Of a stretch of DNA of 64,000 nucleotides, positions 1-7,886 are shown piece after piece. Numbering within the stretch: the first letter of the stretch is position 1; each line of letters starts with the position of its first letter. Location: the NCBI GenBank assembly GCA_000436835.1, contig FR889144.1:1-64000 (forward strand), in the 5' to 3' direction. The position numbers and the translations under genes are program-made. The notes beneath the pieces were generated by a model. The model did no database searches. It saw only the letters and a program-made list of their open reading frames with translations, and had not been told where the DNA came from. Source of the DNA: Eubacterium sp. CAG:251 (GTDB taxonomy: Bacteria; Bacillota; Clostridia; Oscillospirales; Acutalibacteraceae).

Positions 1-33
1 GCAAAATACGAAATTTATCTCACTTTCTCGAAG
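1..33. repeat. Truncated copy of dispersed intergenic repeat
   Basis: The first 33 bases are identical to positions 25255-25287, which lie at the end of a repeat-rich intergenic stretch after lysC. The match stops abruptly at base 34. This is seen directly. The copy probably continues to the left of the window, so its full length cannot be judged. No coding potential is apparent in it. Confidence 0.75.
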
Positions 34-70
34 TCGCCTCATTTTTTATGCGAATTTTTCACCCACCACC

Positions 71-105
71 AAAATAAAAACAGCTTGAACACTACGTTCA
101 AGCCG
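71..105 (-). terminator. Intrinsic terminator overlapping the stop codon of the TVP38-type gene
   Basis: The arms CAGCTTGAAC (81-90) and GTTCAAGCCG (96-105) form a 10-bp hairpin with one wobble. On the minus strand it is followed by TTTTTATTTT. The TGA stop codon (98-100) lies inside the stem, so translation termination and transcription termination nearly coincide. Confidence 0.75.
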
Positions 106-808
106 CTTTCATTTTCTTATCATTATGCTTTTTATAAATAATTGCACATATTCCCGACAAAACTGCCGTGAGCACAAACACTGTTGCTGCCGTTTTCATA
201 TTGTTATGCATAAGCTCATTGCCGCAGATTGTGGATGTAATTATTGACGGAATACGGGCTATCGTTGTTATCGCAAAAAATCTGACTAAATTAATATCCG
301 TTGACGAAACAATATATGTAAAAATATCCTTCGGCGTTCCGGGAACAAGATAAAATATCCATAAAAACAGATTTTGATTGTCGCTATTGCTGATTATTTT
401 AAGCTGTTTAAACTGTTTTTCATTTACAAAAGCGCCGATAAACGCCTGACCGAAAGTCTTTGAAAGAAAAACAATCACGAGTGAGCCTAAAAAAGTTCCT
501 AACGAACAGTAAAAAAGTCCGCCCCAAGTGCCGAATGCATAGCCTGAGGCAATTTCAAGCGGTTCGGCAGGGATAATTTTAATAACGGTTTGAAACGCAC
601 GGATAAGAATAAATATTACCGCACTGAGACTTTTATACTGTGCAAGCCACGCATTAAAATTTTGAGTATCCGAAACAAAAGCAGTAAGCTGCTTGCCGAA
701 TGTAAAATAAACCGACAAAAATGCAATAAGAATAACAGCGATTGCAACACCGTAAATTATGCAAACATTTTTAGGCGGAAGCTTGAAATATTTTTTAAGC
801 CGTTTCAC
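98..808 (-). CDS. TVP38/TMEM64 (SNARE-associated, DedA-like) membrane protein
   Basis: A 236-residue multi-spanning membrane protein. The family hallmark is the stretch PAEPLEIASGYAFG, followed by a glycine-rich membrane segment and a downstream PGTPKD motif, as expected for the VTT domain. Members are integral membrane proteins, some now linked to lipid scrambling or undecaprenyl-phosphate recycling; which activity applies here is not decidable. I chose the GTG start at 808 because GGAGG lies 6 bases upstream. A longer in-frame extension to 961 would run deep into the glycosyltransferase gene. The gene overlaps the end of that gene by 14 bp, so the two are probably translationally coupled. 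Confidence 0.82.
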   Translation of the reverse strand: MKRLKKYFKLPPKNVCIIYGVAIAVILIAFLSVYFTFGKQLTAFVSDTQNFNAWLAQYKSLSAVIFILIRAFQTVIKIIPAEPLEIASGYAFGTWGGLFYCSLGTFLGSLVIVFLSKTFGQAFIGAFVNEKQFKQLKIISNSDNQNLFLWIFYLVPGTPKDIFTYIVSSTDINLVRFFAITTIARIPSIITSTICGNELMHNNMKTAATVFVLTAVLSGICAIIYKKHNDKKMKAA

Positions 809-1631
809 TGTAATACCTCCTTGCCTTGTAGCTCGGCATACGGTCAAAGTGATGCCAATATCCGTCAAGTTCACCCTTATAGTCACTTTTCCACGGCTTG
901 AATTTACCGTTAAAATGAATAATATCGGTGTGCTCGTCCACATATTTCTTTGCCTTTTCAAAAGACTCTTTATTCAAAAGCCTTGCAAAGCAACGCTCGT
1001 CAAGATTAATAACATATTCATCATAAAGACCGATATAGCCGTCATACATAATATTAATTACGTCCTGGTCGGCAAGAAACAGTATCGGCTTTTTCTTTTT
1101 TATAATATCAAATACCCTCTCGCTTGAAAAAAGCTCTCGCATAAGTTTCAAATTAAAGAGCATAACTCCTGCGTTAATATATCTTTTGGAATGCTTAATA
1201 CCGAGCCTTTTTCTGTTCCAAATATCTATTGCGCCGTCAAAATGCTTTGCGCCGATTAAAACATTGCTACCAAAGTCTGCATTATAAAAATCGTCAAGGC
1301 GGTTAATCACAACAGTATCGGGGTCGATATACAAAATTCTGTCAAGCTCCTCCGGCAAAAGCTCGCTTGCGAAAATCCTGTAATAAGTTTCCTTAGAAAT
1401 TCTTTTGCACGTCGGCGCACCGTCAAAAAGCGAATTATCAACCTTTATCGGGTGAAGCGAAATATCCGTATTTATTGTTACTGCATTGATTTTCTGAAAA
1501 TCGGCAAGAGTAAGCGACGAATGAACGATATATAAATCAATATCCGTTCCCTCGTTTGAATAAGAAAGCGATTTAAGCATTGTGCAAAGCGGCAAAACAT
1601 ATCCGCTGTTAAGAGTTACCAATATATTCAT
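795..1631 (-). CDS. Glycosyltransferase family 8 protein
   Basis: A 278-residue cytosolic GT-A-fold retaining glycosyltransferase. Visible family features are the N-terminal MNILVTLNSGY nucleotide-sugar entry, the metal-binding D-P-D at residues 103-105 in LYIDPDTVVIN, YINAGVMLFN at 151-160, DQDVIN around 189, and the HFNGKFKPW element at 239-247 that contributes the C-terminal histidine ligand. Lipopolysaccharide or wall-polysaccharide galactosyl/glucosyltransferases share this layout; the donor and acceptor are unknown. AAGGAG precedes the ATG. It is the first gene of a two-gene unit with the TVP38-type protein, which would fit a cell-envelope role. Confidence 0.88.
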   Translation of the reverse strand: MNILVTLNSGYVLPLCTMLKSLSYSNEGTDIDLYIVHSSLTLADFQKINAVTINTDISLHPIKVDNSLFDGAPTCKRISKETYYRIFASELLPEELDRILYIDPDTVVINRLDDFYNADFGSNVLIGAKHFDGAIDIWNRKRLGIKHSKRYINAGVMLFNLKLMRELFSSERVFDIIKKKKPILFLADQDVINIMYDGYIGLYDEYVINLDERCFARLLNKESFEKAKKYVDEHTDIIHFNGKFKPWKSDYKGELDGYWHHFDRMPSYKARRYYSETA

Positions 1632-1850
1632 ATTCCCATCTCCTTATATTCTAAGTTAAAAAATCAAGTTAAACTTTTCGTTTACGCCCCTGATTTTACC
1701 AAAGCATTTCTTACTTTCTGTTAAAGAAAAGCAAAGAAGTGATAAAGAAGTTCTTACAAAATTGTTAAGATAATCCATCTCTCTTTCGTCAATAAAGAAT
1801 ACACCCCAATCCTTACTTTCACGTGACTTCATTATTACAAAAACGTAAGA

Positions 1851-1883
1851 AAAAAGCACATTGAGTTTTAAATGTGCTTTTTT
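1851..1883 (-). terminator. Intrinsic terminator (bidirectional hairpin)
   Basis: AAAAGCACATT pairs with AATGTGCTTTT across a short loop and has A/T runs on both sides. It lies just downstream of the zinc-ribbon gene on the minus strand and separates it from the glycosyltransferase unit. Confidence 0.7.
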
Positions 1884-1901
1884 GAATATGAATATTAAAT
1901 T

Positions 1902-2390
1902 TTAATCAACAAAACCTACAAAAATATCGTCAATAATTTCTCTGAGCGCCTTGCCGTAAAAAAGCTGTTCTCTCTCCATTGAAAGAATACTGTCGTAGCT
2001 TTTTCTCACACCGTTATGCTCGACGGTTATTTTGCCGTCCGTATTTTTAATGAAATATTGCTTATTTTCAAGAGAAATCACAACGGTTTTAAATTGTGAA
2101 AGAGCCGATTCTATATCTTTAACGGTATTTTTAACAACAGGCAAATTATATTTTTGCGTGAAAACCTCAAAGCATTCGGGGCACGACCACCAAAATTTTG
2201 TTGTGGACGCATATCCCTGCTTCTCGGTATGATAGTTATATTCCTCATCGGTTATTTCATCTCCGCAAAAAAGGCAATGGGTATGATTGTTCTTTTTCGT
2301 CCAAGCCGTCTTTTTGAATTTCAAGCCCTTTAGCGGAAAATCCATAAAGCTTTCGCCGTATTTTTCAACCCATCTGTCGCTGTTATCCAT
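1902..2390 (-). CDS. Hypothetical protein with two CxxC zinc-ribbon pairs
   Basis: A 162-residue soluble protein of unknown function. It carries HCLFCGDEI around residues 38-46 and WSCPECFEVF around 68-77. These two CxxC pairs, separated by about 28 residues, are the usual spacing of a small zinc ribbon. The C-terminal half has alternating hydrophobic and charged residues (KTVVISLENKQYFIK) suggestive of a small beta-rich domain. No signal peptide or membrane segment is visible. It is monocistronic with its own terminator. Just upstream lies a decayed short gene of similar style, so the locus may once have been a small accessory pair. Confidence 0.65.
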   Translation of the reverse strand: MDNSDRWVEKYGESFMDFPLKGLKFKKTAWTKKNNHTHCLFCGDEITDEEYNYHTEKQGYASTTKFWWSCPECFEVFTQKYNLPVVKNTVKDIESALSQFKTVVISLENKQYFIKNTDGKITVEHNGVRKSYDSILSMEREQLFYGKALREIIDDIFVGFVD

Positions 2391-2583
2391 TTATATTGCC
2401 TCCCATGTCATCATATATTTTTCGTTTTCAAGAGTTATCAGGAAATATTCTATATCCTCGATTATCGCCCTTCATTTCGTCAAAGGGCTTGCCATAGCAA
2501 ATAATTTTACTTATCTTAATTCTGCTTAACTTTATCATAACCGATTAGGCTTACTTCTTCAAGACTGATTTCTTGTTCATATA
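2391..2583 (-). pseudogene. Decayed small protein gene (two apparent frameshifts)
   Basis: No single frame is open across this stretch, but three frames join into a plausible protein. One begins YEQEISLEEVSLIGYDKVK, the next reads SKIICYGKPFDEMKGD, and the third ends EYFLITLENEKYMMTWEAI before a stop next to the zinc-ribbon gene start. The composition looks like protein rather than random AT-rich DNA, which would be stop-rich or low-complexity. I infer a small gene broken by two indels. No family is recognised, and the exact 5' end is uncertain because a terminator adjoins it. Confidence 0.4.
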
Positions 2584-2587
2584 TAAA

Positions 2588-2636
2588 AAATGAATAATAA
2601 AAAACCCGCTGTAATCTTTTGAATTACAACGGGTTT
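2588..2636 (-). terminator. Intrinsic terminator of the ABC exporter operon
   Basis: AAACCCGCTGTAAT (2602-2615) pairs with ATTACAACGGGTTT (2623-2636), a 14-bp stem with one wobble, followed on the minus strand by TTTTTTATTATT. It lies 16 bp beyond the last gene of the marR-ABC operon. Confidence 0.85.
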
Positions 2637-2651
2637 GATTTTTATAAGCTA

Positions 2652-4508
2652 TCAGCTTAATTTTGCCTTGCCTGTGCAAAGCTCATAATAGCGACCCTTT
2701 TGAGCCATAAGTGCGTCATGGTCGCCACGCTCGATAATTTCACCGTGCTCCAAAACCATAATTGCATTTGAATTACGGACAGTTGAAAGCCTGTGAGCGA
2801 TAACGAATACAGTTCTGCCAATCATAAGCCTATCCATACCGTGCTCGATATGAAGCTCTGTACGAGTATCGATTGACGAGGTCGCTTCGTCGAGAATCAT
2901 AACAGGCGGGTCTGCAACAGCGGCACGTGCGATTGCAAGAAGCTGCCTTTGACCCTGACTGAGGTTTCCGCCGTCACCTGTGATTACCGTGTTATATCCC
3001 TCAGGAAGCCTGCGGATAAAGGAATGAGCCGAAGCAAGCTTAGCCGCCGCAATACATTCCTCGTCTGTTGCGTTGAGCCTGCCGTATCGAATATTATCCA
3101 TAATAGTTCCCGTGAACATATGCGTATCCTGCAAAACGATTGCAAGGCTCTTTCTCAAATCGTCCTTTTTGATACGCTTAATATCAATTGAATCGTATGT
3201 GATTGAGCCACGCTCGATATCATAAAATCTGTTGATAAGATTTGTAATAGTAGTTTTGCCTGCACCGGTTGAGCCTACAAAAGCAATCTTTTGACCCGGC
3301 TTTGCATAAAGGTTAATATCCTTAAGCACCTGCTTTTCGGGAACGTAACTAAAGTCAACGTCCTCAAATACAACCTTGCCCTCAACAGGAATTTTCTTAT
3401 CCCCGTCAAGCCAAAACCACTTTTTGCCGTCAGCCGTTTTTTCCTCGCTGAGAGTTACGGTACCGTCGTCAATTTCCGGACTCATATCCATAATTTCAAA
3501 TACACGTTCTGCGCCTGCAAGGGCAGAAAATACGGTATTCATTTGGTTTGCGATTTGGTTAATCGGCTGTGTAAACTGCTTTGAATAGCTGAGGAAAGTA
3601 AAGAAAGTACCGATATCAAGGCTTCCCGTCAATGCCAAAAGTCCGCCGACAAGTGCAATGGTTGCATAGCTTGCATTATTGATACCTGTTGAGCAAGGGC
3701 CCATTATACCTGAGAAAAAGTTTGCGTTTGTTGCAGCTTTTCTGAAGCTTTCATTAGTTTCTTCAAATTCGTCGAACGCCTGCTGCTCGTGGTTGAAAAC
3801 CTTAATAACTTTCATACCCTCAACAGATTCCTCGATATTACCGTTCATAACGCCGAGGTTTTTTTGCTGTAGCCTAAAGTATTTTCTCGATTTTTTGCCT
3901 ATCTGCGATACGGTAATAAGCATAATTATAAGAAAAATAAGCGCAAATGCAAAAAGCGTAGGACTTAATACTATCATCATTGCGACTATGCCGACAAAGG
4001 TAAATGCCGATGAAACAAGCTGTACCATCGACTGCTCAAGCATCATTTGAACGTTATCAACGTCGTTGGTAAAGCGGCTCATAATTTCGCCGTGAGTTTT
4101 TGAATCAAAAAATCTGAGCGGTAAGGTTTGCATATGGTCAAACAAATCCTTACGAATAAGGTTAGTAGTCTTATATGCAAGAGTTACCATAATTTTGCTT
4201 TGTGCAAATGAGAAAAGCGATGCGCCTACATATAAAATCGAAAGCTTAATAAGATTTTTGACAAGGGTTTTAATTCCCTCATCCATAAACGTGCCTGCCT
4301 TAATAGCGGCGGCAACATCGTTAAGTATCGGTTTCAGGCAATAAGATGCGGCAATATTGCAAACCGTACTTAAAATAAGCATTATAAATACAACAATCAA
4401 AAAGAGCTTGTTTTTGCCCATATATTTAAGGATTCTTGTAAATGTCTGCTTAGCATTCTTGGGCTTTTTGAAATCATTTTTTCTGCCCGGAGGTCCCATT
4501 GGTGGCAT
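2652..4508 (-). CDS. ABC exporter half-transporter, catalytically competent subunit
   Basis: A 618-residue fusion of a six-helix type IV exporter domain (about residues 30-330) and a nucleotide-binding domain. Walker A is GSTGAGKT (412-419), the Q-loop Q is at 460, the signature is LSQGQ (516-520), Walker B ends MILDE with catalytic E541, and the switch histidine is H572. The neighbour carries the opposite set of deviations, so the pair is a heterodimeric multidrug-type exporter like TM287/288 or BmrCD. The unusual MPPMGPPGR N-terminus precedes the transmembrane domain. Its ATG overlaps the upstream stop by one base (TAATG), indicating coupled translation. The substrate is unknown. Confidence 0.93.
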   Translation of the reverse strand: MPPMGPPGRKNDFKKPKNAKQTFTRILKYMGKNKLFLIVVFIMLILSTVCNIAASYCLKPILNDVAAAIKAGTFMDEGIKTLVKNLIKLSILYVGASLFSFAQSKIMVTLAYKTTNLIRKDLFDHMQTLPLRFFDSKTHGEIMSRFTNDVDNVQMMLEQSMVQLVSSAFTFVGIVAMMIVLSPTLFAFALIFLIIMLITVSQIGKKSRKYFRLQQKNLGVMNGNIEESVEGMKVIKVFNHEQQAFDEFEETNESFRKAATNANFFSGIMGPCSTGINNASYATIALVGGLLALTGSLDIGTFFTFLSYSKQFTQPINQIANQMNTVFSALAGAERVFEIMDMSPEIDDGTVTLSEEKTADGKKWFWLDGDKKIPVEGKVVFEDVDFSYVPEKQVLKDINLYAKPGQKIAFVGSTGAGKTTITNLINRFYDIERGSITYDSIDIKRIKKDDLRKSLAIVLQDTHMFTGTIMDNIRYGRLNATDEECIAAAKLASAHSFIRRLPEGYNTVITGDGGNLSQGQRQLLAIARAAVADPPVMILDEATSSIDTRTELHIEHGMDRLMIGRTVFVIAHRLSTVRNSNAIMVLEHGEIIERGDHDALMAQKGRYYELCTGKAKLS

Positions 4509-6259
4509 TATTCAAGCACTCCTTTCTGTTGTGTATTATAAATTTCCTGATAAATCTCGTTTGTTTTTATAAGTTCATCGTGATTGCCGACACCCTTAAT
4601 CTTACCGTCGTCAACAACAAGAATTTCATCGGCATCCTTAACAGATGAAATACGCTGAGCAATGATAAATACGGTTGTATCTTTAAGGTCACTGTAAAAA
4701 CTTTCACGGATTTTTGCCTCTGTTGCGGTATCGACAGCACTTGTTGAGTCGTCAAGAATAAGGATTTTAGGCTTTTTAATCATGGCACGGGCAATGCAAA
4801 GACGTTGCTTTTGACCGCCGGAAAGATTAAGACCGCCCTGCGCAAGATAAGTATTATATCCGTCAGGCTGTTCATTAATAAAGCTGTCTGCCTGAGCCGC
4901 CTTGCACGCCGCAACAATTTCCTCGTGAGTAGCGTCCTTTTTACCCCAACGAATATTCTCCTCAATAGTTCCGCTGAAAAGAACATTTTTTTGAAGCACA
5001 ACGCCTATCATTTCACGAAGCGCTTTAAGGTCATATTTCTTAACGTTAACGCCGTCAACGAGCACTTCACCCTGCGTTGCGTCATAAAGACGTGGAATAA
5101 GATTAACAAGGCTTGATTTACCGCAGCCCGTACCGCCGACGATACCTACAATCTGACCCGGCTTTGCCTTAAAACTGATATTTTCAAGAATATTATCGCC
5201 ATGGGATTCGGGGTCATATTTAAAGTTTACATTTTTAAATTCAACCTCACCCTTCGGCTCTGTAGGAACAAACGCATTTTCAGGATTAACAATATCAATC
5301 TCCGTATCAAGAACCTCAACAACACGCTCTGCACAAGCTTTACCTCTTGCAAGCTGCAAAAGCATCATTGAAATCATAACAAGGTTCGAAAGAATTTGAA
5401 CAACATAAGAAGCAAATACGGAAATTTGACCTACCTGCATAACACCCTCATTAGCCGAAAGCGCACCCTTATAATATGTGAACACGATTACGGCATTAAA
5501 AAGAAGCATCATAACAGGCATAACGGTAACGATAAGTCCCGAAGCCATAGCGCCCTGCTTTGCAAGGTCATCAGATGTCTTATGGAATTTATCCTTTTCG
5601 TGGTCCTCACGCACGAAAGCCTTAACAACACGCATACCTATAAGGTTTTCCTGAACTACACGGTTTACGTTATCAACCTTTTTCTGCATCTTTTGAAACA
5701 TTGGGAAGCCGAACTTCATAATAAGCGCTACTATAACGATAATTATAGGAAGCATAATAAGAAGCGTTGCCGACATTTTAGGATTAATTCTTACTGCCAT
5801 AACTGCCGCAACAATCAAAAGCGCAGGACCTCTTACCAAAATACGAAGTGACATCATAACCACCTGCTGAAGCATTGTGATATCGTTTGTAAGCCTCGTA
5901 GTAAGAGAAGCAGTTGAAAACTTATCAATATTTCTGAATGAAAAATTGCTTATTTTTCTATACACATCATTTCTAAGCCTGAACGCAAAGCGCTGGCTGA
6001 CTACTGCCGAAGCCTTCATGGTTGTAAGACCGCCGCAAAGACCGATAACAGCCAAGCCGAGCATACAAAAGCCCATTTTCAAAACATATGCTTTAGTTTG
6101 GTCAGGCGAGGTGGCAACATTAACCGTTTCGTAAATGTTATTTGCAAGCGACGGCAACGCAAGCTCACAAACAGCCTCGATAATCATACCCAGTGCACTT
6201 ATAAGCGAAAGAAAGCCAAGCCCTTTCATATATTTTCCTAATTTTTTTAACATTTTCAC
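4508..6259 (-). CDS. ABC exporter half-transporter, degenerate-site subunit
   Basis: A 583-residue exporter half. Walker A is GGTGCGKS (375-382) and the signature is a normal LSGGQ (479-483). Walker B reads ILILDDST, so the catalytic glutamate is aspartate (D504), and the switch position reads IIAQR, glutamine (Q535) in place of histidine. These are the substitutions known from the degenerate nucleotide site of heterodimeric exporters such as TM287. Here they pair with the non-canonical LSQGQ of the partner subunit, as expected because each site combines Walker motifs of one chain with the signature of the other. It overlaps marR by 4 bp and the next gene by 1 bp, so all three form one operon. 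Confidence 0.93.
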   Translation of the reverse strand: MKMLKKLGKYMKGLGFLSLISALGMIIEAVCELALPSLANNIYETVNVATSPDQTKAYVLKMGFCMLGLAVIGLCGGLTTMKASAVVSQRFAFRLRNDVYRKISNFSFRNIDKFSTASLTTRLTNDITMLQQVVMMSLRILVRGPALLIVAAVMAVRINPKMSATLLIMLPIIIVIVALIMKFGFPMFQKMQKKVDNVNRVVQENLIGMRVVKAFVREDHEKDKFHKTSDDLAKQGAMASGLIVTVMPVMMLLFNAVIVFTYYKGALSANEGVMQVGQISVFASYVVQILSNLVMISMMLLQLARGKACAERVVEVLDTEIDIVNPENAFVPTEPKGEVEFKNVNFKYDPESHGDNILENISFKAKPGQIVGIVGGTGCGKSSLVNLIPRLYDATQGEVLVDGVNVKKYDLKALREMIGVVLQKNVLFSGTIEENIRWGKKDATHEEIVAACKAAQADSFINEQPDGYNTYLAQGGLNLSGGQKQRLCIARAMIKKPKILILDDSTSAVDTATEAKIRESFYSDLKDTTVFIIAQRISSVKDADEILVVDDGKIKGVGNHDELIKTNEIYQEIYNTQQKGVLE

Positions 6260-6732
6260 TCATCTCCTTTTTCACAGCAATTGCCGAATTCTTCTAACAA
6301 ATTATCAATAGCACGCTGTAAATAATGCGCAAACTCAAGCGCTTTATCCTCATCCATTCCTTTTTTCAATATAAGCTCAAGCTCATTTATCTTTTCTCTT
6401 GTATTACCCGGAACGGCTTTTGCCTTTTCAGTCGGATAAATATGCATTATTCTTGCATCATTTTCGTCAGGCTTTTTAACAATAAAGCCCGCTTTTTCCA
6501 TTCTTTTGACAGACACACTCATTGTTGCCGCCGACACACCTGTTATCTCGGCAAGTTTGCTTGAGGTTATGCCCTCATTTTCAAGAACGGCAAAAAGGAT
6601 ATCCTGCTGACCGGAGTAAAGCCCCTCCTCGCTTATAATGTCGTTAAATTTGCAACGAACAAGGCGTGATAAAAAATTGACTCTCGGCCCTATAAGCTCC
6701 TCCTTAGGCGGCTGCCTGCGTTTATAATTCAT
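6256..6732 (-). CDS. MarR-family transcriptional regulator
   Basis: A 158-residue winged-helix regulator. The recognition region ITSSKLAEITGVSAATMSVS (about 55-74) and the wing containing KPDENDARIMHIYPT are typical of MarR. The helical N- and C-termini would form the dimer interface, and the tail has adjacent cysteines (GNCCEKGD). It is the first gene of an operon with the heterodimeric ABC exporter. Two tandem palindromes over its own transcription start make autorepression of the exporter operon, relieved by a ligand, the simplest model. The ligand cannot be told from sequence. Confidence 0.92.
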   Translation of the reverse strand: MNYKRRQPPKEELIGPRVNFLSRLVRCKFNDIISEEGLYSGQQDILFAVLENEGITSSKLAEITGVSAATMSVSVKRMEKAGFIVKKPDENDARIMHIYPTEKAKAVPGNTREKINELELILKKGMDEDKALEFAHYLQRAIDNLLEEFGNCCEKGDE

Positions 6733-6779
6733 TATTTCACCAACCTTATATAATGATAATTACGATTTCTTTAATAAAT

Positions 6780-6805
6780 TTAGTCAACTAACATTAGCCG
6801 ACTAA
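6780..6805. promoter_or_regulatory. Predicted MarR operator: two tandem palindromes
   Basis: TTAGTCAACTAA (6780-6791) and TTAGCCGACTAA (6794-6805) are near-identical 12-bp palindromes two bases apart, sharing TTAG-N4-CTAA half-sites. The second one lies over the expected transcription start of the marR promoter. Binding here would block that promoter. Assignment to this MarR protein is inference from position. Confidence 0.65.
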
Positions 6806-6810
6806 ACGAT

Positions 6811-6838
6811 ATTTTAGCACAATTTAACAAAATGTCAA
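6811..6838 (-). promoter_or_regulatory. Promoter of the marR-ABC exporter operon
   Basis: On the minus strand, TTGACA (6833-6838) and TAAAAT (6811-6816) are separated by 16 bp. The start would fall near 6804, inside the tandem palindromes, and the leader to the marR ATG is about 70 nt. Confidence 0.65.
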
Positions 6839-6846
6839 CAATAATA

Positions 6847-6875
6847 TTGTAAACTATTTTTGAATGTGATAGAAT
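6847..6875 (+). promoter_or_regulatory. Promoter of ksgA
   Basis: TTGTAA (6847-6852), a 17-bp spacer ending in TGTGA, then TAGAAT (6870-6875). It is divergent from the marR promoter with only 8 bp between the two -35 boxes. The ksgA leader would be about 105 nt; in it GAGCGAAC at 6917 resembles the REP-like palindrome at 48525. Confidence 0.5.
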
Positions 6876-6986
6876 ACTCGCAAATTAAGATAAATCATTG
6901 ATTTTAACTCGTAAGAGCGAACATTGTTTGCCGAATTTCCCGTCCTTTTTTGCAAAATGACGGCATAAAATCAGGTCAGGTGTAAT

Positions 6987-7841
6987 ATGGACTGTAATTT
7001 ATATGATATCAATACAATAAAAAAAATACTTTCAAAATACGGCTTCACCTTTTCAAAGGCACTCGGTCAGAACTTTTTAATTGACCCAAATGTTTGCCCT
7101 AAAATGGCGCAGTCGTTAAATGCAGACAGTAAAACAGGTGTGCTTGAAATAGGCCCCGGCATAGGAGTTCTTACAAAGGAGCTTTGCAAGGTGGCAAAAA
7201 AGGTCGTTTCAATCGAGCTTGATAAAAGGCTGTTGCCCGTTCTTGACGAAACGCTTGCTGATTTTGACAATCTTGAAATTGTAAACGGCGACGTTATGGA
7301 GCTTGACCTAAAAAAACTTATTAAGGAAAAATTTGAGGGTTGCGACAATATTAAAGTATGCGCAAATTTGCCTTATTATATTACATCACCTATAATAATG
7401 ATGCTTCTTGAAAACGAATTGCCTATTGACGAAATAGTTGTAATGGTGCAAAAAGAGGCAGGCGAGCGCCTTTGCGCCGAGGTTGGCACAAGGCAGGCAG
7501 GCGCAGTATCGGTTGCAGTTAATTTTTATGCAAGCGGTGAAATCCTTTTTGATGTGCCGAGAGAGAGTTTTATGCCAAGCCCAAAGGTTGACAGCGTTGT
7601 AATCAAATTGGTATTAAACGATGAGGACAAATATCAAATTGAAAACAAGAAAAAATTTTTCTCATTGGTAAAATGTGCATTTGCGCAAAGGAGAAAAACG
7701 GCGCTCAACAGCATTTCAAACACAATGGGAGTTTCTAAGCAAAAAATCACCGAAATATTCACCGAACTTGGGCTTGAAATCAATATCAGGCCTGAAAAGC
7801 TGACAATGCAAAATCTTATTGATATTACGGACAGATTATAA
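6987..7841 (+). CDS. ksgA: 16S rRNA (adenine1518-N6/adenine1519-N6)-dimethyltransferase
   Basis: A 284-residue SAM-dependent methyltransferase that dimethylates two adjacent adenines near the 3' end of 16S rRNA during small-subunit assembly. The family signatures are all present: KALGQNFLIDPNVC at the N-terminus, the SAM loop LEIGPGIGVLT, catalytic NLPYYITSPI, and a C-terminal helical domain with FAQRRKTALNS. The length matches RsmA/KsgA. It is followed 45 bp later by a MATE transporter without a visible terminator between them, so co-transcription is likely. Confidence 0.96.
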   Translation: MDCNLYDINTIKKILSKYGFTFSKALGQNFLIDPNVCPKMAQSLNADSKTGVLEIGPGIGVLTKELCKVAKKVVSIELDKRLLPVLDETLADFDNLEIVNGDVMELDLKKLIKEKFEGCDNIKVCANLPYYITSPIIMMLLENELPIDEIVVMVQKEAGERLCAEVGTRQAGAVSVAVNFYASGEILFDVPRESFMPSPKVDSVVIKLVLNDEDKYQIENKKKFFSLVKCAFAQRRKTALNSISNTMGVSKQKITEIFTELGLEINIRPEKLTMQNLIDITDRL

Positions 7842-7886
7842 TTTACTAAATTCTTACAGCAAATATTATGAAAGGATATGATAAAT

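Noticed and set aside
1656..1859. 67-residue open frame on the minus strand upstream of the GT8 gene
   Set aside because: No ribosome site at its start, which lies in a terminator hairpin; composition looks like AT-rich intergenic DNA and no domain is recognised.
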